From Gp6-AA40 sp963772955 (GTDB lineage: Bacteria; Acidobacteriota; Vicinamibacteria; Vicinamibacterales; UBA2999): a stretch of DNA of 64,000 nt. Below, piece by piece: positions 41,693 to 50,689 of the stretch. The stretch spans positions 124,001 through 188,000 of the forward strand of contig CAVYZF010000015.1 of NCBI GenBank assembly GCA_963772955.1. The letters are read 5' to 3'. Position 1 is the first letter of the stretch. Each line of letters starts with the position of its first letter. The translations under genes and the position numbers were made by a program. The notes beneath the pieces are model-generated. The model had not been told where the DNA came from. It searched no databases and saw only the letters and a list, made by a program, of their open reading frames with translations.

Positions 41693-42187
41693 ATGCGGAT
41701 CGCTGCCACACTCGTCGCTCTCGTCTCGGTCGCGCTGCTGGCACCTGGAACCGAGGCTCATCACTCCTACGCCATGTACGACGGGAGCCTCTACCGCGTG
41801 TTCACGGGAGTGATCGTCCGCATCGTCCCCAACGCCGCGCACTTCGAGATGCACTTCGTGCCGTTGAACGAGCAGCGGGACGCGCTGGTGCGCGACGAGA
41901 AGGACCAGCCGATGGTGTGGGTGGCTCAAATGGAGAGCGCCGCGCAGGCGCTGAAGGATGGCATTACTCGCGAGACTTTTCCTCAGGGGACGGTCTTCAG
42001 CATGGGCATCCATCCGAGGCGCGACGGCAAGCCGGCCGGCGACAGAGGCGATTCCGGTCTCTTCCAGTGTCCGAAGGGCAGCAAGCCCCAACCCGGAAAG
42101 CACTGCGACTCGGTCGAGGGCAGCAAGGCATTCGGTGCCGGCCAGCTCCCGAAACATACTCCTGCGGCCCCTGTGCCCCGCTCGTGA
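41693..42187 (+). CDS. DUF6152-like secreted protein
   Basis: ATG 41693 (MRIAATLVALVSVALLA) follows AGAGGA; 164 residues. The signal peptide is followed directly by the family-type HHSYAMYDGSLYRVFTGVIVR, then VPNAAHFEMHFVPL. It is more divergent than the other two DUF6152 genes here: the NPHSW motif is replaced by NAAHFEMHF, and there is a longer C-terminal region with two Cys (LFQCPKGSKPQPGKHC) that may form a disulfide. It is paired with the WDGDxL family gene just upstream. Convergent with the membrane protein gene (1 nt between stops). Confidence 0.8.
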   Translation: MRIAATLVALVSVALLAPGTEAHHSYAMYDGSLYRVFTGVIVRIVPNAAHFEMHFVPLNEQRDALVRDEKDQPMVWVAQMESAAQALKDGITRETFPQGTVFSMGIHPRRDGKPAGDRGDSGLFQCPKGSKPQPGKHCDSVEGSKAFGAGQLPKHTPAAPVPRS

Positions 42188-42188
42188 T

Positions 42189-42758
42189 CTACTTTGGAAT
42201 CAGATCCTCGAGCTTCTCGAGATCGACGTCGTCAATGGCAGGGGCCGGCTGCGAGCTGGTGGTGAAGCCGACCCACCGGCCCAGGACGATCACACCAATC
42301 CATACGACAAGCGACAGCGCCGCGACGGCTCGCCCTGCCGCGGGTGCCCTCGGATCCTGGTCCCACACGCGGACCGACCGCCGCGCGGTCAGCTCGAACG
42401 CCAGCATGTTGATACCGGAGAGCACGAGCAGCGCCATCTTCGCTCGAAAGTAGTCGCTGTGATAGTACGTGCCGGCGTTCGTGATGAACATCAACACGCC
42501 GGTCGCGGCGGTGATGGCAAACGACAGCCATGTCCACTTCAGCACGTCCGTGGCAATGACAGTGAAGGCACGCCGGGTTGACGCGAGGCCCAGGAGGCGG
42601 AGGTCCACGATCAGGATCGTCCCGAACACCATGGTCAATCCGATCACGTGAACCGACTCGATCAGTGGGAAGAGATAGAGCGAATTCCGAATCGACGTAG
42701 CCAGAAACGAGGATTCGAGCGACGCAAGCAGTCCGGTGATATCCGACACCGACCTCAT
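42189..42758 (-). CDS. DUF6644-like multi-pass membrane protein
   Basis: 189 residues from ATG 42758, which overlaps the stop of the upstream serine hydrolase by one base (TGATG), so translation is coupled. Four or more membrane helices are visible: SLYLFPLIESVHVIGLTMVF continuing into GTILIVDLRLLGL, WLSFAITAATGVLMFITNAG, MALLVLSGINMLAFEL, and VAALSLVVWIGVIVLG. His and Arg residues in the first helix (ESVHVIGL, DLRLLGL) are typical of this DUF2214/DUF6644-type group. No enzymatic site is known. The tight coupling implies a function with the membrane-anchored hydrolase. Confidence 0.85.
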   Translation of the reverse strand: MRSVSDITGLLASLESSFLATSIRNSLYLFPLIESVHVIGLTMVFGTILIVDLRLLGLASTRRAFTVIATDVLKWTWLSFAITAATGVLMFITNAGTYYHSDYFRAKMALLVLSGINMLAFELTARRSVRVWDQDPRAPAAGRAVAALSLVVWIGVIVLGRWVGFTTSSQPAPAIDDVDLEKLEDLIPK

Positions 42759-44646
42759 CAGAACTTCCACCCGATGAGATTCCACTGATAAAGCCAGGCC
42801 ACGGTTCCCAGCGCCGCAACCGACACCAACGTCAGGCAGACGCGACCCGCCGTGCGCCACCAGCCGCGTCTCCACGAGACCATCATCGCCGCCACCAGAC
42901 CGATAGAGAGCACCGTTCCGACGACGTACAACGTGAGGCCCAGTTCGAGCGTTGTCGACGGCGAGCCGAAGACGATCTGGTTCGTATCCGCGAGGCTGAT
43001 CGACAGAATCATCAGTCCAGCAACGAACGCCAGGCTCGTCGTCCAGGCCAGAAGGCGTGCCAGCCGGGAACCGATCGAGGTCTGAACCTTGCGCTGCAGG
43101 ACAGCAGCGATCGGGAAGCCGATCAACGCGGCTACCAGTACCACGGCACAGACGCCGACCCACACCATCTGTGGAACGGTGCCCTTCCACCACGGTTGCT
43201 TCAGCATCGCAACGACGCAGAATGGCGAAGTACAGAGCTGCACGATCTGCCCGCGCTCGTCCTCGCGAAACACGAGCTGACGCGGACCATCCACCTGCGC
43301 GAAGACCAGCGGCTCGACTTGTCGCCAACGGGTCGGCTCGCCGGGGCCTCGCATCAGGAGATAACCATCGGCATCGATCGCGACCGAGACCGCGCCCACC
43401 AGCTTGACGATCCTCGTCAGATCGCTCTCCGATACACGCGACTGGGCATACGTTCCGGTAAATCGTTCGAGGCGCGGCAGGTTGTCTTTCGCGGGAGGGG
43501 GTTCCTTGGGGAGAAGGACCGGGAAGTAGCGATCGAAGAACGCCAGTATGAACTGGTCTCTGACCGAAGCGCCGCCGTCGGTATTTACCGCGACGAACAC
43601 GCCGAGGTTTTGCGCCGGCATCATGGTGGTCTGGCTGTGGAACCAGATCGTGTCGCCCCCGTGTCCGTAGGCCGTCACGCCATGCCAGTTCGACTCCATG
43701 AAGCCATGAAGCATCCCGTTGATGCTCGGCGAGAACGACGTGAGCTTCCCGCGCATGGCGCGCGCCGTTTCCGCGCGGAGGATGCGACCGTCGCCAAGAG
43801 CACCGTCGTTGAGATGAGCCAGCATGAAGCGTCCCATGTCTTCACCGCTCACGCTCATGGCGCCAGCCGGCGCCCACGGGACGTACTCGAACGGCTGCTC
43901 CTTCAAGCGGCCGTCGGTCCATTCGTAGCCCTTTGAGAGATCGGCCGCGAGGGCAGCCGGAACCGGCTGACGGATGCTGGTGTGAGCCATGTTCAGCGGA
44001 GCCAGAATCCGATCCTCGACGTACTTCTCGAACGGAACGCCAGACACGTGCTCGACGATGAGCCCGGCGAGGGCCGTTCCGTAGTTCGAGTAGGCAGTGA
44101 CGGTCCCGGGGGCGAAGATGCGAGCGGGCATCTGATCTCGCATGAGCTCCCCGAGTGGACGCATCTGGTCGGCCGTCTTCGAGAACAGGCCATAGACGTC
44201 GTCCTCGAAGCCGGGGGTATGCGTCATGAGGTGCTCGAGCGTGATGGGCTCGGGGAACGTCGCCGGGATCTGCACGCCTTTCAGGTAGCGGTTGACGTCG
44301 GTGTCCAGATCGAGCCTGCCCTCCTCCACGAGCTGCATCACGGCCGTCCAGGTGAACATCTTCGAGTTCGACGCCACGCGGAAGAGCGTGCGCTCGGGAT
44401 CCACCGGCTTGCGCTCGGCGAAATCGGCGTAGCCATATCCTTTCTTGAACAGCACCCGGCCGTCGCCGACGATCACGACCACGGCCCCAGCGAAATGGTG
44501 CGCGTTCTGCAACGCTCTCATCGAGCCATCGACGAAGTCTTCCCAATCGCGAGACGACGTGCAGTGGGTGGCGACTCTTGCGCGGGCGTCGAGAGGCCCG
44601 ATAACAGCGCGATCCCCAACGTGAGGGCGAGCGTCGTGTATCTCAT
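42758..44646 (-). CDS. Membrane-anchored serine hydrolase (beta-lactamase family), apparent frameshift after the signal peptide
   Basis: The main frame (about 600 residues) holds a class C beta-lactamase-type domain: nucleophile in LFRVASNSKMFTW (Ser-Asn-Ser-Lys), LEHLMTHTPGFEDD, the YxN motif in TAYSNYGTALAGLI, and SGEDMGRFMLAHL, followed by a beta-rich region and four C-terminal membrane helices (VWVGVCAVVLVAALIGF onward). The likely signal peptide (MRYTTLALTLGIALLSG to TPAQ, from ATG 44646) is in another frame and runs to a stop at 44518. One missing or two extra bases between about 44545 and 44575 would join it to the WEDFVDGSMRALQ segment. Coupled to the membrane protein at 42189 by TGATG. 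Confidence 0.83.
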
Positions 44647-44707
44647 GGCACTCCGGCCGGTCCACGCAAAGCTTGCCACAAGTGGCTGGGATTTCTCGCC
44701 GATCACG

Positions 44708-44713
44708 TAGGAT
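44708..44713 (+). promoter_or_regulatory. Putative -10 hexamer (TAGGAT) next to start codon
   Basis: TAGGAT ends 8 nt before the ATG at 44722, with no ribosome site between. Confidence 0.35.
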
Positions 44714-44721
44714 GTGACCTT

Positions 44722-45735
44722 ATGAGAACCGCTCTCCGCCTGCTGACTGGCATGTCGTGCGTGATCCTGGTCGGTGTCGTGGCGAGCCCACTCGTCCTGG
44801 GACAGGACGCGCGGCCGACGATCGCGACCGAGGACGATTTCAGTCGAGCGATGAAGGAGCTCTCGAACTGGGGCCGCTGGGGAGAGATGGATGAACTTGG
44901 CGCGGCCAACCTGATCACCCCCGCGAAACGGAAACAGGCGGTGGCGCTCGCGCGAGAGGGGCGGTCGGTTTCGTTGTCGCACGACGTGCCGCAGGAGAAA
45001 GCGGCGGATACTCCGACGTTCCTGGATCGCGCGCTCGTCACCGTTGCTCCGAACGTGTCGCTGGATCGGTACCAGTACACCGGCACCTACCATGGCGTGG
45101 TTCACAGCCATCTCGACGCGGTGGACTGTCACATCATGGTGGACGGCAAGGGCTACAACGGCGTGTCAGTGGAGGAGATCAAGGCAGCCGGCGGTTGTCC
45201 TCGCGGCAGCATCAACGCCTTGAAAGATGGCGTCGTGACGCGCGGCATCCTGTTCGACGCGACGCGACTGCCTGGCAAGGCCACCCCGCAGGGCTGGCTG
45301 GAGCCGGGAACCGCGATCCACAGCGCGGATCTCGAGGCGCTGGAAAAACTTCAGCGCGTCAAGGTCTCGCCCGGCGACGTCATTCTGCTCTACACAGGCC
45401 GATGGAAGCGTCGCGCGGCGCTCGGTCCCTGGCCCAACGCCACCGGATTCGCCGGCTACCACATCGACGTCGCGTACTTCCTCAAGGAGCGCGGCGTCTC
45501 GTTCATCGGCGCGGATGGGCCGAATGATGTCTCGCCTTCGGGTCTGCCACAAGGAGTCGGATTGCACCAGCTCGCGCTCGTGGCGATGGGCGTCAGCATC
45601 TTCGACAACCTCGACTTCGAGAGAGCCGTCGAGGAGGCGAGACGTTTGAATCGCTACGAGTTCCTCTTCATGGCCGCGCCACTCCGCGTCGAGAAAGGCA
45701 CGGGATCACCGCTCAATCCGCTGGCAATTTTCTAG
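44722..45735 (+). CDS. Secreted cyclase family protein
   Basis: 337 residues, signal ending LVLGQ. Cyclase-family features: WGRWGEMDELGAANLITPAK, the metal region YHGVVHSHLDAVDCHIM with several His and Asp, DGVVTRGILFDATRLPG, SPGDVILLYTGRWKR, FIGADGPNDVSPSGLP, and LVAMGVSIFDNLDFERAVEEA. Members are metal-dependent amidohydrolase-like enzymes such as arylformamidases and isatin hydrolases. The usual signature is rearranged but His-rich. The start has no ribosome site; a TAGGAT hexamer is 8 nt upstream. The histidine kinase gene follows 16 nt after the stop and is probably co-transcribed. Confidence 0.92.
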   Translation: MRTALRLLTGMSCVILVGVVASPLVLGQDARPTIATEDDFSRAMKELSNWGRWGEMDELGAANLITPAKRKQAVALAREGRSVSLSHDVPQEKAADTPTFLDRALVTVAPNVSLDRYQYTGTYHGVVHSHLDAVDCHIMVDGKGYNGVSVEEIKAAGGCPRGSINALKDGVVTRGILFDATRLPGKATPQGWLEPGTAIHSADLEALEKLQRVKVSPGDVILLYTGRWKRRAALGPWPNATGFAGYHIDVAYFLKERGVSFIGADGPNDVSPSGLPQGVGLHQLALVAMGVSIFDNLDFERAVEEARRLNRYEFLFMAAPLRVEKGTGSPLNPLAIF

Positions 45736-45751
45736 AGCGCGGAGGCTCGGC

Positions 45752-46819
45752 ATGTCCGATCATCACGGCAATGGCGGGCGCGAGAGGTCCTTCGAGGCCT
45801 TGCGCGCCTCGGAGGAGCTTCATCGCGCGACGCTCATCAACATTTCCGATGCCGTCTTCCTGACCGACGACAATGGAGTCTTCACGTTCGTCTGTCCCAA
45901 CGTCGACGTCATCTTCGAGTACGTCCCGGACGAAGTGCACGCCATGGAGCGGATCGACCGGCTGATCGGCGAGCGGCTGTTCGACCCCGCCCAGCTTGCC
46001 TCCCGCGGCGAGATTCGCAACATCGAGTGCGAGGCCACGTCGAAGTCCGGCGAGCGTCGAGACCTGCTCGTGCACGTCAAGCGGGTCTCCATTCAGCAAG
46101 GCACGGTGCTCTACTCATGCCGCGACGTCACCGACCGCAAGCGCGCCGAAGAGGCCCTGCGCGGCGTGAGCGGACGGTTGATCAGTGCCTACGAGCAGGA
46201 TCGGATCCGCCTCGCACGGGAGCTGCACGACGATGTCACGCAGCGCCTGTCGCTGTTGTCATTGGAGCTCGACCTGCTGGGCGAGCAACTGGCGGAGTCG
46301 CCAGTCGAACACCACGACCGCGTGCGGGCGCTTTCGATCATGGCGAAGGAGGTCGCGTCCGACCTGCACCGGCTTGCGCACCAGCTGCACCCGGCGAGAT
46401 TGCAACAGCTCGGTCTGGACGCGGCGATTCGCGGCTTCTGCAACGAACTCGCGACCGCGCACCACTTCGCGATCGACGTAGACATCGATCCGCTCCCTGT
46501 CCCGTTATCCCCGGAGGTCACACTCTGCTTGTATCGCGTGACCCAGGAGGCGCTGCACAACGTGGTCAAGCACAGCGGCGGCTCCACCGCAATCGTCCGG
46601 CTGGGCGTCGTCGGGCCCGAATTGCACCTGACCATCGCCGACCATGGCGTGGGCTTCGATACGCGTGCCGCACACGAGCAAGCATCCCTCGGGCTTGTCA
46701 GCATGCGGGAGCGCGTCCGTCTCGTGCACGGGAAGCTCTTGGTAGAGTCGACGCCCGGTGCTGGCACACAGGTCGTGGCGCGCGTTCCGAGCACACGCGG
46801 CGAGGAGGAGTGGGCCTGA
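45752..46819 (+). CDS. PAS-domain sensor histidine kinase (HisKA_3 / NarL-type)
   Basis: 355 residues, no membrane helix, so a cytoplasmic sensor. Order: PAS domain (about 20-135, LINISDAVFLTDDNGVFTFV to SCRDVTDRKRAEEAL), HisKA_3 dimerisation domain with phosphoacceptor His159 (RLARELHDDVTQRLSLL), then HATPase (about 250-345): N box QEALHNVVKHSG, G1 IADHGVGFD, G2 LGLVSMRERVRL. This type normally phosphorylates a LuxR-type response regulator, but none is adjacent: the next gene is convergent. GGAGG precedes the ATG. Coupling to a secreted cyclase gene is unusual and might mean that the signal is a cyclase-pathway compound (inference). Confidence 0.95.
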   Translation: MSDHHGNGGRERSFEALRASEELHRATLINISDAVFLTDDNGVFTFVCPNVDVIFEYVPDEVHAMERIDRLIGERLFDPAQLASRGEIRNIECEATSKSGERRDLLVHVKRVSIQQGTVLYSCRDVTDRKRAEEALRGVSGRLISAYEQDRIRLARELHDDVTQRLSLLSLELDLLGEQLAESPVEHHDRVRALSIMAKEVASDLHRLAHQLHPARLQQLGLDAAIRGFCNELATAHHFAIDVDIDPLPVPLSPEVTLCLYRVTQEALHNVVKHSGGSTAIVRLGVVGPELHLTIADHGVGFDTRAAHEQASLGLVSMRERVRLVHGKLLVESTPGAGTQVVARVPSTRGEEEWA

Positions 46820-46838
46820 GTCTCGCGGGCTGGCGGCC

Positions 46839-47660
46839 CTATTTGCCCTGTTTTGCTGCCGCGTCCATTAACGCCTGGGTCTCGATACCCGAGCAGTTGA
46901 TCGACATGATGCGATCGAACGGCGCCAGCACCAGCGTCTGCCTCGGCACGACCCACGGTGCCGTCAGCATCTGAGGGTCTTCGATCGTCGCTTCGATCTC
47001 GAGCGTGTTCGCGTCCACGCGCCGATAGCGCTCCACGATGTGGAGGGCGTCAGAATGAGGCGAGACCCTGCCCTCCGCGGACATCCAGGTGTTGTCGGTA
47101 AAGTTGGTAGTGTCGACGATGAAGGTGTCGCCCTCCCAGCGGCCGACGGAGTCTCCGCGATAGGACGGCGCGACATCGTCGCGATGTGGCCGGCCGTCGG
47201 TCGGAATCAGGCGGAACCCGTGATACGTCTCCGTGAGCATCACGACCATCCTGGGCGTCGAGATGATCTGCCCCACGGCGCCGACGTCATAGAGGCTGAC
47301 GTTGAGCGTCCCGAACGCCGTCGGCGTGCAACGCAGCGTCGGGTCGTCCTTGTCGCCAAGCGTTTTGGCCTTCGCGGCCGCCTCCGGCTTGTAGAGACTG
47401 GTGAATGTCGGCGGTGGTGTTCCGCGGGCGCCGCCGCGGGCGCCGCCGCCGCGCGCAGCACCACGACCACGCGCCGCACCGATGTCCGCTCCTCCCCACC
47501 AGACGCCCGAGAGATCCGGATGGCCATCGGCCATGCGCGGCACGGGTCCGGGCTTCTCTTCCTGCTGGGCGAGAGGCGCGGCCACGCTCCCGACTGCAAT
47601 CCACAGCAGGCCGAAGACGAATCCGGCCGTGACCACTTCGCCGATCCCGCGACGGGTCAT
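46839..47660 (-). CDS. Secreted member of the WDGDxL unknown family (paralogue 5)
   Basis: ATG 47660 (MTRRGIGEVVTAGFV) follows AAGGAG; 273 residues with a signal peptide. Landmarks: RMADGHPDLSGVWWGGADIG, a Gly/Arg/Ala-rich insertion (about 60-85, GAARGRGAARGGG), PTLRCTPTAFGTL, VVMLTETYHGFRLIPTD, core VGRWEGDTFIVDTTNFTD, then IVERYRRVDANTLEIEATIEDP. The RG-rich insertion follows the first conserved motif and looks like low-complexity expansion. The DUF6152 gene lies 34 nt upstream on the same strand, so here the pair order is reversed relative to the two plus-strand pairs. Confidence 0.82.
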   Translation of the reverse strand: MTRRGIGEVVTAGFVFGLLWIAVGSVAAPLAQQEEKPGPVPRMADGHPDLSGVWWGGADIGAARGRGAARGGGARGGARGTPPPTFTSLYKPEAAAKAKTLGDKDDPTLRCTPTAFGTLNVSLYDVGAVGQIISTPRMVVMLTETYHGFRLIPTDGRPHRDDVAPSYRGDSVGRWEGDTFIVDTTNFTDNTWMSAEGRVSPHSDALHIVERYRRVDANTLEIEATIEDPQMLTAPWVVPRQTLVLAPFDRIMSINCSGIETQALMDAAAKQGK

Positions 47661-47694
47661 GCTCGACTCTCCTTCTGTCCAGCGCGCCACTCAG

Positions 47695-48105
47695 CTACTG
47701 CGCAGCAGGTCCCTGCTGGGACCCGAACATCCCATACGACGTTCCGTCGGCGAGGATCAGCTCGCGCAGCATGCCCATGTTCTGCGCCGGGTCTTTCGCG
47801 TGAAACCCCTTGATGGTGACTTCGACGCCCTGCTTGATGAGGCCCGGCTTGAAGCCGTTGCGAAGCATCCCGCTCGGCGTGCCGGCTTCGAACGCCCAGC
47901 GCTCCACCTTACCGCTGGCGTCCTTGACGTCGAGGAAGAACCACGAGTGCGGGTTCTCGAGACGGACCTGCACGATGGTCCCCTTCACGGTGACCGGCTT
48001 GTTCATATCGAAGGCCGCCGCAAACGAGTGATGCGCCCACGCGGCGGTCGCGATGCCGAGCGAAAGGACACCCCCCACCAGCACGGCGCGGACTGTTCGC
48101 CTCAT
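47695..48105 (-). CDS. DUF6152 family secreted protein
   Basis: ATG 48105 (MRRTVRAVLVGGVLS) follows AAGGAGG; 136 residues. The signal ends in WAHHSFAAAFDMNKPVTVKGT, then RLENPHSWFFLDVKDASGKV followed by ERWAFEAGTPSGMLRNG, KQGVEVTIKGFHAKDPAQNMG and ELILADG. This is the most canonical DUF6152 copy here. It lies between the VOC gene (70 nt upstream) and the WDGDxL family gene (34 nt downstream), probably as one transcript. His-His at the mature start and NPHSW are the conserved positions that could bind a metal or ligand; no activity is known. Confidence 0.9.
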   Translation of the reverse strand: MRRTVRAVLVGGVLSLGIATAAWAHHSFAAAFDMNKPVTVKGTIVQVRLENPHSWFFLDVKDASGKVERWAFEAGTPSGMLRNGFKPGLIKQGVEVTIKGFHAKDPAQNMGMLRELILADGTSYGMFGSQQGPAAQ

Positions 48106-48175
48106 ACCGACCTCCTTCCGGACGGTTGTCGTCACGTGACCTCCCGAATCGTTTTGACTCATCGACGGGTGTTCG

Positions 48176-49015
48176 CTACCTGCTGCCTGCCCCGAGCTTA
48201 GTCGAGGGGCCGCCGGCGATCGGCGTCGTCGCCAGGCCTTCAGTGATTTCGATTTCGGTGCCCCACGGATCCGTGATGAACACGATGCGCAGACCGGACG
48301 CATTGGTGCTGTTGCGAATCGCCGCGTCGGTCTTGATCCCGGCCGCCTGCAGCTTCGTCACGAACGCGTCGATGTTCTTCACTTCGAAACCGATGTGATC
48401 GACCGACCGTCCCTTGGTCGGCACGAGCGCCGCATCCGCCTTACCCAGCGCAATCTCGGTTCCGGGAACAGTGGCCGTCTCGAAAGTGAGCCGCTTCCCC
48501 GGCGTCGCTCCAAAGTGCTCGCCGTACCACCTCTGGGCCGCCGCCGGGTCCACGACCATCAGATGGATGTGATGCATCTGCAGCGGCGTGGCCAGCGCGT
48601 CGTTGCCGTAGACCTCGATGCGGACGCCGTCGGGTCCCGTCAGGAATCCCTGTGCGACCTTCGGATCTTTATTCGGCTCCCAGTTCAGGCCAGCCGCCTT
48701 CCACTTCGCGGACGATCCGGCGAAGTCTTTGACGTAGATCCCGAAATGGTTGAGCACCGATCCGTTGGTGCCGCCGGTTGGATCCTGTTTCCGCAGCAGG
48801 ATGTAGACGCCGGGGATCTGCACCATCGTGAGCTTCTCTCGCTGCACGAGCTGACCACCCACGCCGGTCCAGAAACGCGCCTGGGCATCGACATCCACGG
48901 CGTTGATATGGATGTGGCCGAGCGCTGCACCCGTGCCGTTAGGACTTGCCAACTGCGCAAACGACGGCGTGGCAATCGCGAGGGCGGTGAGAACGAACAG
49001 CAATCGTGTCTTCAT
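48176..49015 (-). CDS. Secreted VOC (glyoxalase/dioxygenase fold) protein
   Basis: ATG 49015 (MKTRLLFVLTALAIATP) gives a signal peptide ending SFAQ; 279 residues. Two VOC modules: LGHIHINAVDVDAQARFWTG to GIYVKDFAGSSAKW, and MHHIHLMVVDPAAAQRWYGE followed by FGATP, VDHIGFEVKNIDAFVTKL and FITDPWGTEIEI. His of the HIHIN and HHIHL strands and the Glu of TEIEI are the usual metal ligands. Members are metal-dependent isomerases, lyases or dioxygenases; export is common in Acidobacteria. The C-terminal residues GPSTKLGAG are encoded by a palindromic repeat (48189-48210). Confidence 0.9.
   Translation of the reverse strand: MKTRLLFVLTALAIATPSFAQLASPNGTGAALGHIHINAVDVDAQARFWTGVGGQLVQREKLTMVQIPGVYILLRKQDPTGGTNGSVLNHFGIYVKDFAGSSAKWKAAGLNWEPNKDPKVAQGFLTGPDGVRIEVYGNDALATPLQMHHIHLMVVDPAAAQRWYGEHFGATPGKRLTFETATVPGTEIALGKADAALVPTKGRSVDHIGFEVKNIDAFVTKLQAAGIKTDAAIRNSTNASGLRIVFITDPWGTEIEITEGLATTPIAGGPSTKLGAGSR
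48189..48210. repeat. GCCCCGAG-N-GTCGAGGGG palindromic repeat, copy in the VOC gene
   Basis: It matches 8386-8407 at 19 of 22 positions (differences at the two centre bases and the last base). It encodes the C-terminal GPSTKLGAG of the VOC protein, in a different frame from the 8386 copy. Confidence 0.65.
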
Positions 49016-49072
49016 GGAGGCACACTGTATCAAGGGTCTGGCCGCTAGGATAGGCTGTTCCTCGAAACCACG

Positions 49073-50677
49073 ATGCCAGCCAAACGATCGATCGACGTCC
49101 TGCGTGACAAGTCGCTCTACCGGTCCATCGCGTTCACGCGCAAAGAGCGGCTCCGGCTTGGCCTGCAAGGCCTGCTGCCCCACGCGGTCGCGACCGAGCC
49201 GCAACTCGTCGATCGAGTGATTCATACGCTCAGACAGCTGCCGCGCGACATCGATCGGTACATGGCGCTCTCCTCGATGCAGGAGCGCAATGAGCGCCTG
49301 TTCTACCGGACGGTCGTCGATCACGTGGAAGAGATCATGCCGTGGATCTACACGCCGACCGTCGGCGAGGCATGCCGGGAGTTCTCGCACATCCTGCGCG
49401 AGCCCAAAGGTTTCTTCATTACCCTTGCCGACAAAGGACGCATCGCCAGGATTCTGAGCAACTGGCCCGAGAAGGACATCCGCGTCATCGTCGTCACCGA
49501 CGGTCAGCGCATCCTCGGCCTCGGCGATCTGGGCGCGAATGGGATGGGGATTCCCGTCGGCAAGCTCGCGCTCTACACGGCGTGCGCCGGCATTCCGCCG
49601 AAGCAGTGCCTGCCCGTGCTGATCGATGTCGGCACCAACAATGCGGCGCTGCTCGCGGACGAGCTCTACATCGGCTATCCCAGGCGCCGGCTCTCAGGTC
49701 GGACGTACCTCGCCCTCGTGGACGAGTTCGTCAACGCGGTGCAGAAAAAGTATCCCGACGCGCTGATCCAGTTCGAGGACTTCCTCACGCCCGATGCCTA
49801 CTCTCTGCTGAACACCTATCGAGATCGCGTGCTCTGCTTCAACGACGACATCCAGGGCACAGCGGCGGTGGCCCTTGCCGGCGTCTACGCGTCCACACGT
49901 ATCACCAAACAACCGTTCCGGGATCTGCGCATCATGTTCCTGGGCGCCGGGTCGGCGGCCACGGGGATCGCCGACTTGATGACGTCCGCGCTGGTCACAG
50001 AAGGGCTCAGCCTCGCGGACGCGCGGAGTCGATTGTGGTTCGTGGACAAGTTCGGTCTTGTCGTGAAGAGCCGCGCGGACCTCATGCCGCACAACCTGCC
50101 GTACGCACACGATCACGCGCCGCTCGATTTCGTCGCAGCCATCGAGCAACTGCAGCCGAACATCCTCATCGGTGCGACAGGGATGGCTGGAACCTTCACG
50201 CAGCAGGTCGTCGAGCGCATGAGCGCGATCAACGCGCGCCCCGTTCTCTTCGCACTGTCCAATCCGACATCGAAAGCGGAGTGCACCGCAGAACAAGCCT
50301 ATGCGTGGAGCCGCGGTCAGGTGATCTTCGCGAGCGGCAGTCCGTTTGGCCCGGTGACGTGGGATGGCCACGAATTCCACCCACGACAGGGCAACAACGC
50401 GTACGTGTTCCCTGGCATCGGCCTCGGCGTCGTTTCGTGCCGCGCCCGGCGCATCCCCGAGCAGATGTTTCTGACCGCCGCCCGCACGCTGGCAGATCTG
50501 GTCACGACGCAGGATCTCGAGAGAGGCTCGCTCTATCCGCCGCTCCGGGAGATTCGGCGGATCTCACTCGCGATCGCGGCGAGCGTGGCTGAAACCGCCT
50601 ACACGATGAAGCTCGCGCGGGCGAAGCGGCCGCGGAACATCAGGCAGGCCATTGGACGCCTCATGTACGAGCCGTAG
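49073..50677 (+). CDS. maeA: Malic enzyme, NAD-type large form
   Basis: 534 residues, cytoplasmic. It decarboxylates malate to pyruvate with NAD(P) reduction. Malic-enzyme motifs in order: MALSSMQERNERLFYR, the catalytic Tyr in IYTPTVGEACREFSHI, VVTDGQRILGLGDLGANGMG, LIDVGTNNAALL, QFEDFLTPDAY, CFNDDIQGTAAVALAG (metal Asp), the Rossmann turn FLGAGSAATGIADL, ILIGATGMAGTFTQQV, FALSNPTSKAECTAEQA, and the end YVFPGIGLGVVSCRARRIPE. The length and the FASGSPF segment fit the NAD-dependent maeA/sfcA type, but cofactor choice cannot be proven from sequence. Single gene with no operon partner. Confidence 0.97.
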   Translation: MPAKRSIDVLRDKSLYRSIAFTRKERLRLGLQGLLPHAVATEPQLVDRVIHTLRQLPRDIDRYMALSSMQERNERLFYRTVVDHVEEIMPWIYTPTVGEACREFSHILREPKGFFITLADKGRIARILSNWPEKDIRVIVVTDGQRILGLGDLGANGMGIPVGKLALYTACAGIPPKQCLPVLIDVGTNNAALLADELYIGYPRRRLSGRTYLALVDEFVNAVQKKYPDALIQFEDFLTPDAYSLLNTYRDRVLCFNDDIQGTAAVALAGVYASTRITKQPFRDLRIMFLGAGSAATGIADLMTSALVTEGLSLADARSRLWFVDKFGLVVKSRADLMPHNLPYAHDHAPLDFVAAIEQLQPNILIGATGMAGTFTQQVVERMSAINARPVLFALSNPTSKAECTAEQAYAWSRGQVIFASGSPFGPVTWDGHEFHPRQGNNAYVFPGIGLGVVSCRARRIPEQMFLTAARTLADLVTTQDLERGSLYPPLREIRRISLAIAASVAETAYTMKLARAKRPRNIRQAIGRLMYEP

Positions 50678-50689
50678 GAACACTGGCAG

